Shown here: positions 10,301 to 21,169 of the stretch, one piece after another
Position numbering within the stretch: position 1 is the first letter of the stretch
Layout: the number at the start of each line of letters is the position of its first letter
Origin: Adiantum capillus-veneris
Taxonomy: Eukaryota > Streptophyta > Polypodiopsida > Polypodiales > Pteridaceae
Assembly (NCBI GenBank): GCA_014529385.2
Contig: CM043969.1
Coordinates: 71,884,676 to 71,948,675, forward strand
Length of the DNA: 64,000 nucleotides
Reading direction: 5' to 3'
Program-made: the position numbers and the translations under genes
The notes under the pieces: model-generated
Database searches by the model: none
What the model saw: only the letters and a program-made list of their open reading frames with translations
What the model was told of the DNA's origin: nothing

Positions 10301-11234
10301 GAGAGAGCTCGAGAAGTAGGAGCCGCCCTCTCTCTCCCCAACTCTCCACAACGGGCCATGTGGAGTGGCCAAATGAAGCACTGGTTCCAATGCTACTACC
10401 GAAAACTCAATCTCACTAACAGATGGTAGTGTAGGTATCATCAAGATCTCATTCACCCTTAAAAAAGATCCAAGCAATAAAATAAATGATCATTAACTTT
10501 ACGCACCAATCAAAAAGTAATGTTTTTTTTAATTTAAAAAATCTATTTCTTGAATAACCTTCTCTTTTTCATTAGCAATAAAATGAAAATGTGAGTGAAA
10601 GAACTTTTGAAAATGAAAAGGTGACGCTTGGGATTTGTGGAGCCCACTAAGTCTTTATCATTTAACCTCTAAAGCATTCAATGTTCCATGTTTTTAAAGG
10701 CAGCCCAAAATCCTTTCTTTGGTAAATGAGCATAAATTTCATATTTCAAAACTCCTACATGTCCATCATTAGATCTACACAGTGTTCATTTAAATGAGTG
10801 TCAACTATCTTACTTTAACCAATCAGCATTTTTTATCTATCAAAAAATGTTTGAAAATACAACTCAATCTTTTTTTAACTTTAGTCAGCAAAAAGAGAAG
10901 GCATCACTAGAACCTTTACCCTTTGAGCAGGCAAAAAAACCGAGATCTAGTGTATTTTAACCGGCTGAAATTATAAAATCCCGATTAGATTTTGAGCTTT
11001 CCTTTAGGAAAACGACAAATTTACACAAGTTTTAGTATAATTATCGGCAAAATATTCAAATTTTGACCTAAAAATCGAGAGAATTTGAAGTTTCTCCTTA
11101 TTTTGATCGGTTAGAAAAAATGTATTTTTCTAGCCCCAATTGGAAGGTGGAAAAAGGAAGGGTGAGAGATTGAGGGGAAAATGGATGGGTGGGAGAAGGA
11201 TTGTCCCTCTCGCACACGTGGCTTGGCATGAAAC
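10301..11234. repeat. Non-coding; second copies of dispersed repeats
   Basis: The stretch 10,898-10,925 matches the block near 4,470, and 10,958-11,122 matches 8,470-8,635. The remainder is AT-rich with no coding resemblance. Confidence 0.5.
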
Positions 11235-11280
<46 letters not shown>

Positions 11281-11335
11281 AGCCTTGCAAGGTAGTGAAA
11301 GAGACCTATCTCTCTCCCTAGCACTGTGCTACAAG

Positions 11336-11388
<53 letters not shown>
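11235..11388. repeat. Two long (CT)n microsatellites
   Basis: (CT)n tracts lie at about 11,235-11,277 and 11,338-11,388, separated by 60 bp of unique sequence that also contains short CT runs. Confidence 0.95.
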
Positions 11389-11391
<3 letters not shown>

Positions 11392-11522
11392 GGCTGTGAG
11401 GTAGCTCCACAGAGCTCTCTCCCCCTCATAGGTCAGTCGGGCTCTCTTCCTCTCCCTCGCAAAGCATAAGCACATGTGTTGCATGCTTGCTTTTCTTTAT
11501 TTTTTGTAAGAGAAGGGGAAAA

Positions 11523-11545
11523 GGGGGGGGGGGGGGGGGGGGGGG
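11523..11545. repeat. Poly-G run of 23 bases
   Basis: An unbroken run of 23 G bases on the plus strand. Such a tract can form G-quadruplexes and is prone to length error in sequencing. Confidence 0.9.
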
Positions 11546-11739
11546 CGAGGGGTAGAGATCCTTGTTAATACATCACTTTATTTTTATGCGAGCCATTAGG
11601 AGCCATTAGGAATTATGATTGGGGGGCAAGGTAATGGATGTGAAAGAAGGTATTGAATGGCAAATTGAAGGAGAAGTTGGAAAGAAGTCCCTCTTGTGGA
11701 AATGAGAGGTGGAAGGCAGAGGTTTCAATGTCTAGAACT

Positions 11740-12225
11740 TCATCGATGTAGAACATAAATGGAAGGGGATGTGGATAGTAGAGTACGTAGTAAAATGCAG
11801 TAAAACAAAAGACAAGCACGGATTGTGGAAGGTGAGATGCTGTATTTGAAGCTTTAGAAAAAAAAAAACCAATCAGTTGTTGGTAAATGGTATGTCTCCA
11901 TAGATCATTGTAAAGAACAACATTAGACAATCAAGTTAACGAAAGGTGAGAAAAGAGCCTTGTGGTTAGATGAAAGCAGGGACATGATTGTTGGTATGGA
12001 CTAGTTGTCAGTAGCGCGCAACTGAATCGAGCAGAGGAGTAGTGAAAAGAAATGAACGGGGATGTATAGTGTAGAGAAGGAAGTGAAATGCAATAGTAAG
12101 GAAGACAAGCAACGTTTATCGAAGGCCAACTGCTATATTTCAAGCTTATTATTTAAAACCCATCAGTTGTTGCTACATGGTATATTTCCTTTGTTCATTG
12201 GTGAAATTAGTATTAGAAAATCTAG
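11740..12225. repeat. Diverged direct duplication, period about 290-300 bp
   Basis: Two segments share ordered blocks: GGGGATGT, AAATGCA, GACAAGCA, TGCT(A/G)TATTT and CATCAGTTGTTG. The first copy is about 11,740-11,930 and the second about 12,040-12,225. No open frame with family resemblance spans them. Confidence 0.6.
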
Positions 12226-13877
12226 GAAATGAAAGCTTCTTTTACTTGTAAATGAAGTTCACGGTTGTTGCTAATTTGAGCTCTTCATAGTTACAATGCA
12301 TTTTTATGAATGTTGTTAAATTGATGGTTTCTTGTGGAACTAGTTTGTGGAAGTGGAAATTGATCTCTCTAAGGATATGCAGCTTTACCAATATGCATAT
12401 GAATAATAGAAGGTGTCCTTTCAAGGGGCATCAATGCAAACGGTTGACCTTAACATGTATCTTTGCACTAGCTTCATTCCACGTAGCATAATAAGGGATC
12501 TAGAAATTGTAATGATAGTGTGTTGTGAGCCAATCGCTATCGTCAAGTCACAAGGGTTGTTCTTCCACCCATAAGTATATGTATTTTTGAGTATGAGAAT
12601 TTAGAGATTTGTTGGCAAATGGTATTGCAGCAAATGGTATTGCAGCAATTGAATGGCCTGCTGGAATGGATTGTCCAGTTCTATGGTTGCTGAAGTTAAT
12701 CTCCCAAATGTTGTACAAGCACATGCGCAGTCAGAATTCCTCTTCTGGTAGTGAGTGCAATTGTTCAATCAGTAAATATAAATGTATGATGATATTGTTG
12801 ACGCCAACCACATAACAAAATGGAAGGACACTCTTAAAAAGTAAATACATGATACCTATAGAACAACTCGAAAGAGAGTAAAATCAGAAGCGGAAAGAAA
12901 TATCCTACATCAAATAGAGAAAATGACTACGCACTATATCTTTTTATGTTGGTTCAAGTAATAATATGTTGAGCACTTAGAGGGATGTTCCTTTGAATAT
13001 TGTATCCTTTGGTAGAGGTTGCATCATGAGAAAGAATTTCTCCTGTTTCTAGTGCAATAGAAGTAGCCCTATTGTTAGTTTTGTGCAGAATCTAGAACTC
13101 AAGGTTTTGTGCGAACGGAGGAAAAGATGACACAACATCTCTCATCCATTTTGGAGGATTGGTAACGTGTGCTCTTTTCCTGGCTTCAAAATTAATTGTC
13201 ATGCATATGTAAATACAACTATTTATTTGCATGTGATGGAGTAGAATATGTAGCTCTCTCCGTTTGTCTGTGTTTCTTGAGAAGTGGAACAATGTTGAGA
13301 CGGGTGATGTCATTTTTGCGAACTTGTTCTTTGATTGATTTTCTCCTTTTTGGCATCTACTTCGATGTCCTACACTACAGTGGAGTGTGCTTGGTTAATT
13401 TTTTATTTTTTTTGTTATTCACATAAGGATTCATAGATCTTTGAATTGAGTATTGAAAGGTTCTCTGTTGAAATGCCATGTGAACTTCTTGTTGTTTAAG
13501 ATGGCTCTCTCATTCCCTTTGAATTCATCGCCACACACTTTCAACATGTTTGACAGCACCTGACTTGTTGTATTCTTGTCGAGGAGGACCAACTTGTCAA
13601 GAATAATCTTATAACCATAGTGGAGCATTTCAATTGTGTACGTGGAGATTCCAACGGTCTTAGCATTCAACAGTTCCTAGGCGTATGTGTCCAGTAGCAG
13701 GTTAGCCGACTTGTCGAAGTCGATGTATAAATGTAGTAGTATCTCTTTCTACAATCTTGCAGAGCAAGACATAATTATCAGATTGAATATCGGGCGAAAA
13801 TAAGGTATACAATTGTTGCAAAGATGCTAGCATACTAGTCGAAGTACCTATTGCCAACTTTAGTTCATTGTTCTTGT
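12226..13877. other. No recognised gene; left flank of the large element
   Basis: Short minus-strand open frames exist, for example 13,431-13,670 and one ending at 13,702, but I recognise no family. If the large element inserted here, this sequence would originally have joined the DNA starting at 46,851, downstream of the PIF1-like helicase remnant on the minus strand. Confidence 0.4.
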
Positions 13878-13893
13878 AAGACCATATTAGGTA
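13878..13893 (+). repeat. Left terminal inverted repeat (candidate)
   Basis: AAGACCATATTAGGTA, identical to the reverse complement of 46,831-46,846. It is preceded by TTGT. A small imperfect palindrome, TTTTCCACTTAAAGTGGGAA, lies about 70 bp further in. Confidence 0.6.
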
Positions 13894-14169
13894 TTTTGGT
13901 AAAAATCTCACATTATGGGAATCTCCAAATCGACCGAATTCATGTAATTTGGGAATTTTCCACTTAAAGTGGGAAAAATTGAGGTGTGTGGCTAGTAAAT
14001 AAAGTGAAAATCTCATAGGATTGTGGTGTTGATAAACACCAAAAGTCAAGAGGATGTACAACACATGGATTTGAATAATAACTATAAATTACATAAAACA
14101 AAGGAAGATACAAAAAAGATTTTGTTTACAAATTGACTAGTATAGTCACAATAGAAGCTCCACATAATT

Positions 14170-17100
14170 CTACTCCACATTTGATACCATATCTGAACTT
14201 TGATCCAAGTGTGGCTGATGTGCACGAGTGAGGCCTTCTTTGGCTTTTAGAGCATGTCTTTCTGGAATCTTTATTCTAGAAAATGGTCCTTCTTTGTTGG
14301 GTCTCCAGGACCAAACAATTGCATCTATAGTTTCCCACACTTGTGGGTCCTTATAGTTGACAGCCCAATAACCCTTCCAACAATTACTGTAAGCTTGAGT
14401 ATCTGTCATCCCACTTTTTCTCGCGCAAGGTGCCCAATATTGAATCAAGAGTTTTCTGTAGTTTGGTGATGTAGGCTCATTATCAATGTCAGATAAAGCC
14501 ATTGCAAGCCACACTGGATAGATTTCTGTGTCACTCGGAACAAGCATAAGAAAGTCACCTTGGTGTACATCAGACATAGGGTCAAACTCTCCCCTTGGCC
14601 TATCTCGTTGAGGCCCACAAAAATGATCGTTCAACTCTTCAAGGCCTAGGAATCTTTCTGCTCCTTGTTGCAAATTCATTGTAGTGCTTTGTAGGTGAGA
14701 ATATTCTTGAGTCTTTGGCCAAAACATTTCATACAAGACTCCCTCTGATATGATTGCTTTTCCAATCTCTTCAATTACCTTACTCCAATAATCTATCACG
14801 GGTCTATAATATCGCGGAATACTTGAACCATTCCCTAAATTTTTCCAAAATTTTATATAGTTCTTTAGCCCCAAAATGACTTCTTCGTGGGCCTTGACAT
14901 ACTCCGCCATTTGTACTAGAGGTGGATCTCCATGTGGTAACATTGGCTTGCCTTCTGTGTCTGTTTTCCAAAGGCGAATACTTCCACTCCAACTTGATAC
15001 ACCTACATGTGCCATATATTGCATCATTGGTGTCTCATCCTGCATAAAGAACCTGAATTGAAGCGGTTTGGAATGTCCAACAAGTATGTCTTGTCCATCA
15101 CAAAGATAGCCATCAAAATATTGCTTGAAATCGGGGATCTTTGTGAGAAAAAATGGAGCTGGAGATGAAGATGAGCTGTTTCGTAATGTATCCATCAAAT
15201 GTGGCAAAGTATAGGTTTGTGTAACTCTCAACTTCTCTGAAAACCTACTAAACATGGCGTCTATGTCCTCATGTGTATGCCCAACCATTAAAAATTCCAG
15301 CTGGATGGTTTTGAAAACACCCCTTGCAACAAGCATTGACAAATAGGCAAATAAGTATCGATTTTTGTTTTCCCCTGCACAATTATCCAATTGTAGCAAC
15401 AAGTTCTCTGGCAATCTGCGAAATGTTGACCCCAATTCCTCTTCTGCAATTTCTGACGACTGCACAATGGGCTCTTTTCCATCACTCAAGTTATGGTAGT
15501 CCAAAGCATCCCTTGAGTTCAAAGCATGTAGTAGTGAAATATTGCTCCTTGGAAGTCCATTTGTTACTAGATCACCAAGAGGATGCTTATCTATCCTCTC
15601 GAGGTTATGTAAACAATTAGCAATTGAGCCAATTGTAAGATTTGGATCAGTTGGCCACAAACCATTCAAGACAAAGTGTCCGTAATGACCTTCTCCATGT
15701 CCATGAGTGATCATGCCAATCAATGCCACTTGCAGATTATATCCTGAATCCACACCCTTGGGAACAATGCGTAATCTAGGAATGGCAGTCTTCTTTCGAT
15801 CCATCTTATCATGGATTATGCATACATATTTTTGTGGTTGAGTTTCTGAATACGTGCGCCATGCATAATATAGGCTTCTGCAACTCTTTTGTTGTGCCAT
15901 GTGAACTTCTCTCTCCCTCAAGAGAAGAGCTCTCTCTTCAAGAGAAGGTTTAGCTTCTAACCTTGCCTTGATTGAGCTACAAATATTGCACTTAGAGAAC
16001 TCACTCGTCTTTGTTAAAGTGACATGTGGGTACTCTTTGTTCCAAATTCTACCAAAAGAAGATTGGGATAGCTTCTTCTCATAGCCCATTTGGTCAAGTG
16101 TCGTGTTGATTTCACATAAAATATCCACTTGTTTGTATGTTGATGGAATCACCAATTGAGTCTCTCTTGAGCCATCTAGCAGTGTTCTACTTCTATGTGG
16201 CATCTTCTCAGAGTTGTTTTCCACAAACTCATTTAGTAGTGCTCTTGCTGAACTAGTATGTTGAAGTCCCCTTCTCAATGTACATGTGTTCCCATGTACA
16301 TATTGGCGCACACCATTTTCAAAGTTCTCCTTGTATCGATAAAATGATGTCTTTGGTATTCCATGTAGCTCATACCATGCTCTACAACAAACAATAGAGC
16401 CATTTAGCCTGAATTGGTATCGTGACTTCTCATCTTTCTGATAACATATAGAAAGAACATCATAAACATAATTAGTGCGTGATTTTTGAGACTCTCCCCA
16501 AAATTGTTGTCGTAACCTTGTCACCATATCACGATCTGCAAATTGGCAGCATTTTTGTGCACAACAATCAATGCATGATACCCTTTGAATTGATTTGTTT
16601 GAAAGGTAAAAAGTCGAAGCTGGTGCTGCTTTTGATTTTTGAGTCCTGTTCATGAAAGTGTATCGTCTCTTCCTTGACAACTGGACAACATTACTCCCAT
16701 CAAGTTTTTTTCCAACATTACCATCGTTGGATACATCCTCATATGTAGCATGCATGCCATCAACAGGAACAAAGCGTTGTAATGGGCTCCCATTCAACAT
16801 TGTTGTCTGCTTGATGGGCCACTTTAGCAAAGTGATGCTACCCACTTCAACCACATCATCAATGCTTGCATTTTCTCTTTCAATACCCACACCCACACAA
16901 TCAGGACCAAGTTCCTGAAAGTTGACATAATCATGTGGAAATACATATAAGATGGTCCCTTCATTCATGGTTTGCATCATTGTGTCATCTTTTAAAAGGA
17001 CCCTCTGATTTCTCCAAGACTCTCGAATCATTGCTTCAAATTCTGGGCTTGTCATAGGTATTGCATCTGTAACTAGAGGATCAGAATGATCATGTTCTTC

Positions 17101-17397
17101 ATCACCATTGTAGCTTTTGTGTGGATCAATTAAGTTCCCATTTAATACAAAAGATTGCAAAAGAAGCTTTGACCATCGAACAGCACTCCATAATGAGCCT
17201 TGGAGAGATGAAGTATCCATTGTAGGAAAAGGTAGGACCACATCCTTCAAGCATTCCTCCACTAGTATGGAGACATTTCCCAGCCCTATCTTTGTACCAC
17301 CACAAGTGGAATCAGGATCTGTTCTACACACACAACCAATACCAACGATTTCATTGTCAAGTATCATATGTACTTTCTCCCCAGATTCGAAGTCCAT
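14170..17397 (-). CDS. DUF7869-family protein with DUF8039-like N terminus; candidate transposase
   Basis: This is an uninterrupted 1,075-codon frame. Residues 1-90 (GEKVHMILDNEIVGIGCVCR, a TDPDSTCGG turn, KIGLGNVSI) resemble the DUF8039-like domain known from plant CACTA-associated proteins. Near residue 270 is a Cys-rich block (CIDCCAQKCC) and near 470 a CNIC pair, both possibly zinc-binding. The DUF7869 core follows: IIHDKMDRKK (Asp near 529), LLQLDNCAGENKN (Asp near 671) and LMVGHTHEDID (Glu/Asp near 710). The spacing of acidic residues in separate hydrophobic strands suggests an RNase H/DDE-type fold; that reading is inference. AG directly precedes the ATG region (ACTTACAG then G-ATG), so an upstream 5' exon is likely, perhaps ending at the GTAAGT donor at 20,944-20,949. 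The gene lies just inside the left end, where an element would carry its transposase. Biochemical function is unproven. Confidence 0.85.
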   Translation of the reverse strand: MDFESGEKVHMILDNEIVGIGCVCRTDPDSTCGGTKIGLGNVSILVEECLKDVVLPFPTMDTSSLQGSLWSAVRWSKLLLQSFVLNGNLIDPHKSYNGDEEHDHSDPLVTDAIPMTSPEFEAMIRESWRNQRVLLKDDTMMQTMNEGTILYVFPHDYVNFQELGPDCVGVGIERENASIDDVVEVGSITLLKWPIKQTTMLNGSPLQRFVPVDGMHATYEDVSNDGNVGKKLDGSNVVQLSRKRRYTFMNRTQKSKAAPASTFYLSNKSIQRVSCIDCCAQKCCQFADRDMVTRLRQQFWGESQKSRTNYVYDVLSICYQKDEKSRYQFRLNGSIVCCRAWYELHGIPKTSFYRYKENFENGVRQYVHGNTCTLRRGLQHTSSARALLNEFVENNSEKMPHRSRTLLDGSRETQLVIPSTYKQVDILCEINTTLDQMGYEKKLSQSSFGRIWNKEYPHVTLTKTSEFSKCNICSSIKARLEAKPSLEERALLLREREVHMAQQKSCRSLYYAWRTYSETQPQKYVCIIHDKMDRKKTAIPRLRIVPKGVDSGYNLQVALIGMITHGHGEGHYGHFVLNGLWPTDPNLTIGSIANCLHNLERIDKHPLGDLVTNGLPRSNISLLHALNSRDALDYHNLSDGKEPIVQSSEIAEEELGSTFRRLPENLLLQLDNCAGENKNRYLFAYLSMLVARGVFKTIQLEFLMVGHTHEDIDAMFSRFSEKLRVTQTYTLPHLMDTLRNSSSSSPAPFFLTKIPDFKQYFDGYLCDGQDILVGHSKPLQFRFFMQDETPMMQYMAHVGVSSWSGSIRLWKTDTEGKPMLPHGDPPLVQMAEYVKAHEEVILGLKNYIKFWKNLGNGSSIPRYYRPVIDYWSKVIEEIGKAIISEGVLYEMFWPKTQEYSHLQSTTMNLQQGAERFLGLEELNDHFCGPQRDRPRGEFDPMSDVHQGDFLMLVPSDTEIYPVWLAMALSDIDNEPTSPNYRKLLIQYWAPCARKSGMTDTQAYSNCWKGYWAVNYKDPQVWETIDAIVWSWRPNKEGPFSRIKIPERHALKAKEGLTRAHQPHLDQSSDMVSNVE

Positions 17398-17489
17398 CCT
17401 GTAAGTAAAAAGATTACATTGTTAAATCCATAGTTATATAAAAATACTCTTCAAACCAAAAATCATGCTACAACATGAAAAAGGTTTGC

Positions 17490-19010
17490 ATAGGTTGGAC
17501 AAGTGGTGAACCTTGAGACCAAATCCTCCTTGCTATATTAATGGAAGCAAGGTTGGACAAGTGGTGGACCTTGAAACCAAAGCCTCTTTGCTATATGAGA
17601 GCATAGGTTGGACAAGTGGTGGACCTAGTTGTAATACCCACTGCCACCTATCAACTACTATAGGACTATGCTTTCCAATGTCCAAGTATCCCTTGAGTCT
17701 TTCAAGGTTGAACACGTGGTGGACCTTGAAACAAAAATCCCCTTTCTATATCAGAGCATAGCTTGGACAAGTGGTGGACCTAGTTATAATGCCCAATATC
17801 CAAGGTGAAATACCTTAGGACTTTGCTACCTTGCTTGCCAATGTTTACGTAGCCCCTCATTTCTTTAATGGAAGTAAGGTTGGACAAGTGGTGGACCTTG
17901 AAACCAAAGCCTCTTTGCTATATAAGAGCATAGGTTGGACCTAGTTTTAATACCCACTGCCACCTATCAACTACTATAGGACTATGCTTTCCAATGTCCA
18001 AGTATCCCTTGAGTCTTTCAAGGTTGAACAAGTGGTGGACCTTGAAACAAAAATCCCCTTTCTATACTAGAAAGGTTGAACATATGGTGGACCTTGAAAC
18101 GAAAATCCCCTTTCTTTATCAGAGCATAGCTTGGACAAGTGGTGGACCTAGTTATAATGCCCAATATCCAAGGTGAAACACCTTAGGACCTTGCTACCTT
18201 GCTTGCCAATGTTTACGTAGCCCCTCATTTCTTTAATGGAAGCAAGGTTGGACAAGTGGTGGACCTTGAAAGCAAAGCCTCTTTGCTATATGAGAGCATA
18301 GGTTGGACCTAGTTGTAATACCCACTGCCACCTATCAACTACTATAGGACTATGCTTTCCAATGTCCAAGTATCCCTTGAGTCTTGCAAGGTTGAACACG
18401 TGGTGGACCTTGAAACCAAAATCCCCTTTCTATATCAGAGCATAGCTTGGATAAGTGGTGGACCTAGTTATAAAGCCCCTCCTTTCTTTAATGGAAGAAA
18501 GGTTGGAAAAGTGGTGAATCTTGAAACCCAAACCCTTTGGCTATATATAGAGGATATCTTGGACAAGTGGTGGGCTTAGTTGTAGTATCCAATGTCCAAG
18601 GTCCAAGGTGAACTATGTAAAGACCTTACTTCCAAAAACAGAGTCGTACAAGTGGTTCTCCTTGAAACCAAAACCTCCTTAGTGTATTAGAACATAGCTT
18701 GGAGAAGTGGTGGACTTAGTTGTAATGGTGAATGTCCAAAGCAAACTATTATAGGACCTTGCTTCCCAAATCAAGTTTGGACAAGTGGTGGATCTTGAAA
18801 CCAAAACCCCCTTACTCTATTAGAGCATAGCTTAGATAAGTGGTGGACCTAGCTGCCATGGAAAATGTTCAATCTGAACTGCTGCAAGACCTTGCTATTA
18901 AATGTCTAAGTAGAGCTAGCTTCTTTAATGGAATCAAGGTTGGGAAAGTGGTGCATCTTGAAACCAAAAGCCCTTTATTGTATTAGAGCATAGCTTGGAC
19001 AAGTGAGGGA
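17490..19010 (+). repeat. Motif array A (forward orientation)
   Basis: About twenty forward copies of TTGGACAAGTGGTGGACCTT or close variants occur within larger units of roughly 350 bp. The units carry landmarks such as GAAACCAAAGCC, GAGCATAG and CCACTGCCACCTATCAAC. The array lies just upstream of the DUF7869 start codon and may sit within that gene's 5' intron. Copies become more degenerate towards 19 kb. Confidence 0.9.
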
Positions 19011-19020
19011 CCTAGTTTTA

Positions 19021-19585
19021 ATGTGTGATGTCCAAAGAAAAGTATTACAAGACCTTGCTTTCCAATATTTGAATTGGTCAAGTGGTTAAAACTAAGTATA
19101 AAACTTTGACCATTTTCTTCTCGAATTGCCAAAAAGCTAGTTTTAGACACCCCTAAATGAAAATGGTTTAGGGTGGCCTTAAACAATGTTTTTTCAAAGA
19201 CTTGAACAAAAGGGTTGTCGAAGAGTAATGACAATTTATTGTGGCTTGAAGTGCCTGAGTATGTGAAAACAAGCCTAGGTTTTCCACGAGGCAAAAGGTG
19301 ACATAATAAGAACATTGGAAAGTTAGGATTGACCATGTGGCCTAAACTTTGGCAAGTGAAGTGGTGGCCAAGTTTTGTGGCACAGTGTGCACTTGGTCCT
19401 ATATGTGTTGACCACTTGGCTAAATCTAGGACCATAAGGCCAAACCTTTGGCACCTTAAATATAGTATGGGACATAATCTAGAACTGCTATAGTAAATTA
19501 GTAGTATAGCTAATATGTTAATATTTGTATTATATTTAAGTATATGCTAATATAATTTATGTTCAAAATTTCACTAATGAAGAAT
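19021..19585. other. Spacer with no gene seen
   Basis: AT-rich sequence between array A and a GC-rich patch. The minus-strand frame at 18,983-19,435 shows no family resemblance and overlaps degenerate motif copies. Confidence 0.4.
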
Positions 19586-19589
19586 GTTC

Positions 19590-19835
19590 CCATTTAGCAC
19601 TCCAGATGCGGGGTCTAAGGGCAATGCCACAATGGGGTGACAAGGCAGCGCTTCCACGTGAGGTTTGGGGGTAGCGCTCTTGATGGGGATGTGGAATATA
19701 GCGCTCTCGATGGCGGGGCTTGGGAGGTTGATTTTGGGATATTGTTCTGGGCGGGGTCCAGGGCAGCGTCCCGGGCGGGGTCAAGGGGCGGGGTCGAGGG
19801 CAGCGCCCACGGGCTAGGGCAGCGCCCAAAGATTT
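19590..19835. repeat. GC-rich patch with short internal repeats
   Basis: A 240-bp island rich in GGGGCGGGGTC-type and GCAGCGCCC or GCGCTC repeats stands out from AT-rich neighbours. No gene is evident. It may be an inserted short element or a regulatory CpG-rich patch; both are guesses. Confidence 0.5.
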
Positions 19836-20417
19836 TTTTTTTAAAAAGTGAATTCCTAGTATAGAGTTACGCATGTTTTTCATATTTTCAACCATGATTT
19901 CTTCAATTTTGGCCGTGTGAATTGGTTAATTTTTTATATTGCTTTTGTTTTTTTTAATCCTATGATAAAACATGGACTTGTAGCATACATGGCATTCTAA
20001 TAAACCCTATCAAGATTAGGCACACAGAGAGCGCACGAGAAACGCACACAGAGAAAGCAGGCGAGCAGCAAACACACAAAAAGCGCACACGGATCGCACA
20101 CAGTTGGAGTATACGCGCGCGTAGAGGAGCAAGCTCGGCATCGTACACAACACACAGGTGGAGTGCACAGGATTGAAAGTTCGCGCACAAGATAAAGAAA
20201 TAGCAGCGTACACAACGCTTTCCAGAAGGGCAGGATCGGGCAGTCTTCTCAGGAGACATTGCACACCTCACGAATAGAGAAAAAACAGGTATTTCTCTCT
20301 CTCTCACTCTCTGTCTTTCTCCATATAGAGAAGATGGTTCTCTGTAACTCTTCTTGCACACACACTCTCTCGTCAAAAGACAGAGATACATAGTTTAAAA
20401 GTATCCCCGCACACATA

Positions 20418-20690
20418 CACATATTCCCACACATCGTCTTCCTCTCTTCCACATACATAACCACAGTGAAATCTGTTATCTTGCTGTCTCTCTCTTGAAA
20501 ATACATGCACATATTCCCACACATCGTCTTCCTCACTTCCACATACATAACCACAATGAAATCTGTTATCTTGTTGTCTCTCTCTTGAAAATACGTGCAC
20601 ATATTCCCATACATCGTCTTCCTCTCTTCCACATACATAAACACAGTGAAATCTGTTATCTTTCTCTCTCCTCTCTCTAAAAAACAGGTA
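20418..20690 (+). repeat. Three tandem copies of a 90-bp unit
   Basis: The unit starts CACATATTCCCACACATCG and includes ACATACATAACCACAGTGAA and CTCTCTCTTGAAAATAC. Copies begin at 20,418, 20,508 and 20,598, with few differences. A CT tract follows near 20,695-20,720. It lies between arrays A and B. Confidence 0.85.
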
Positions 20691-21169
20691 TTTATCTCTC
20701 TCTCTCTCTCTCTCTATCTATCTCTGTATCTTGCTATCTCTCTCTTGAAAATACATGCTCATGTATGTGTGCGTCTGTGTTATCTATGTGTATGTATGTA
20801 TATTTGTGTTATTTCATTGTAATACTCATACATAATGCAGATACACAATTACACTTAATTACGATATGCACACATAGTATATATACATACATAAATATCA
20901 CAAATAACTAACACATTGTAATACTAGTAAAATTGAATGGAAGACTTACTTGCGTGATCTGTTAAAGTCGATTCTTGTAGCGAGTTCTGGATGTATGCTG
21001 AGCTGATTTTCCTCTAATCCATTTGTAGATATGATTGTAACTTCTGTTTCTCAAAAATAGTAGTGTTGTTTAGTGATACACCTAATGGACATAAATGGTT
21101 TAAACTAGGACATGTAGACCAAAAATACGTGTATTTCTTTGGATGAATATATACACTTTTTGGTGACCC

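Noticed and set aside
11130-11429. Open frames rich in Ser-Leu or Arg-Glu repeats
   Set aside because: They are read through CT/GA microsatellites and carry no protein signal. The same applies near 2,300, 9,900 and 49,300.
13702-14064. A 120-codon minus-strand open frame
   Set aside because: It crosses the candidate left end of the large element, so it is a chance fusion of element and flank with no family resemblance.
19960-20644. Cys-rich minus-strand open frames
   Set aside because: They arise from CACA/GCGCAC-rich and tandem 90-bp repeat DNA; the three overlapping frames are equally open, which indicates composition rather than coding.
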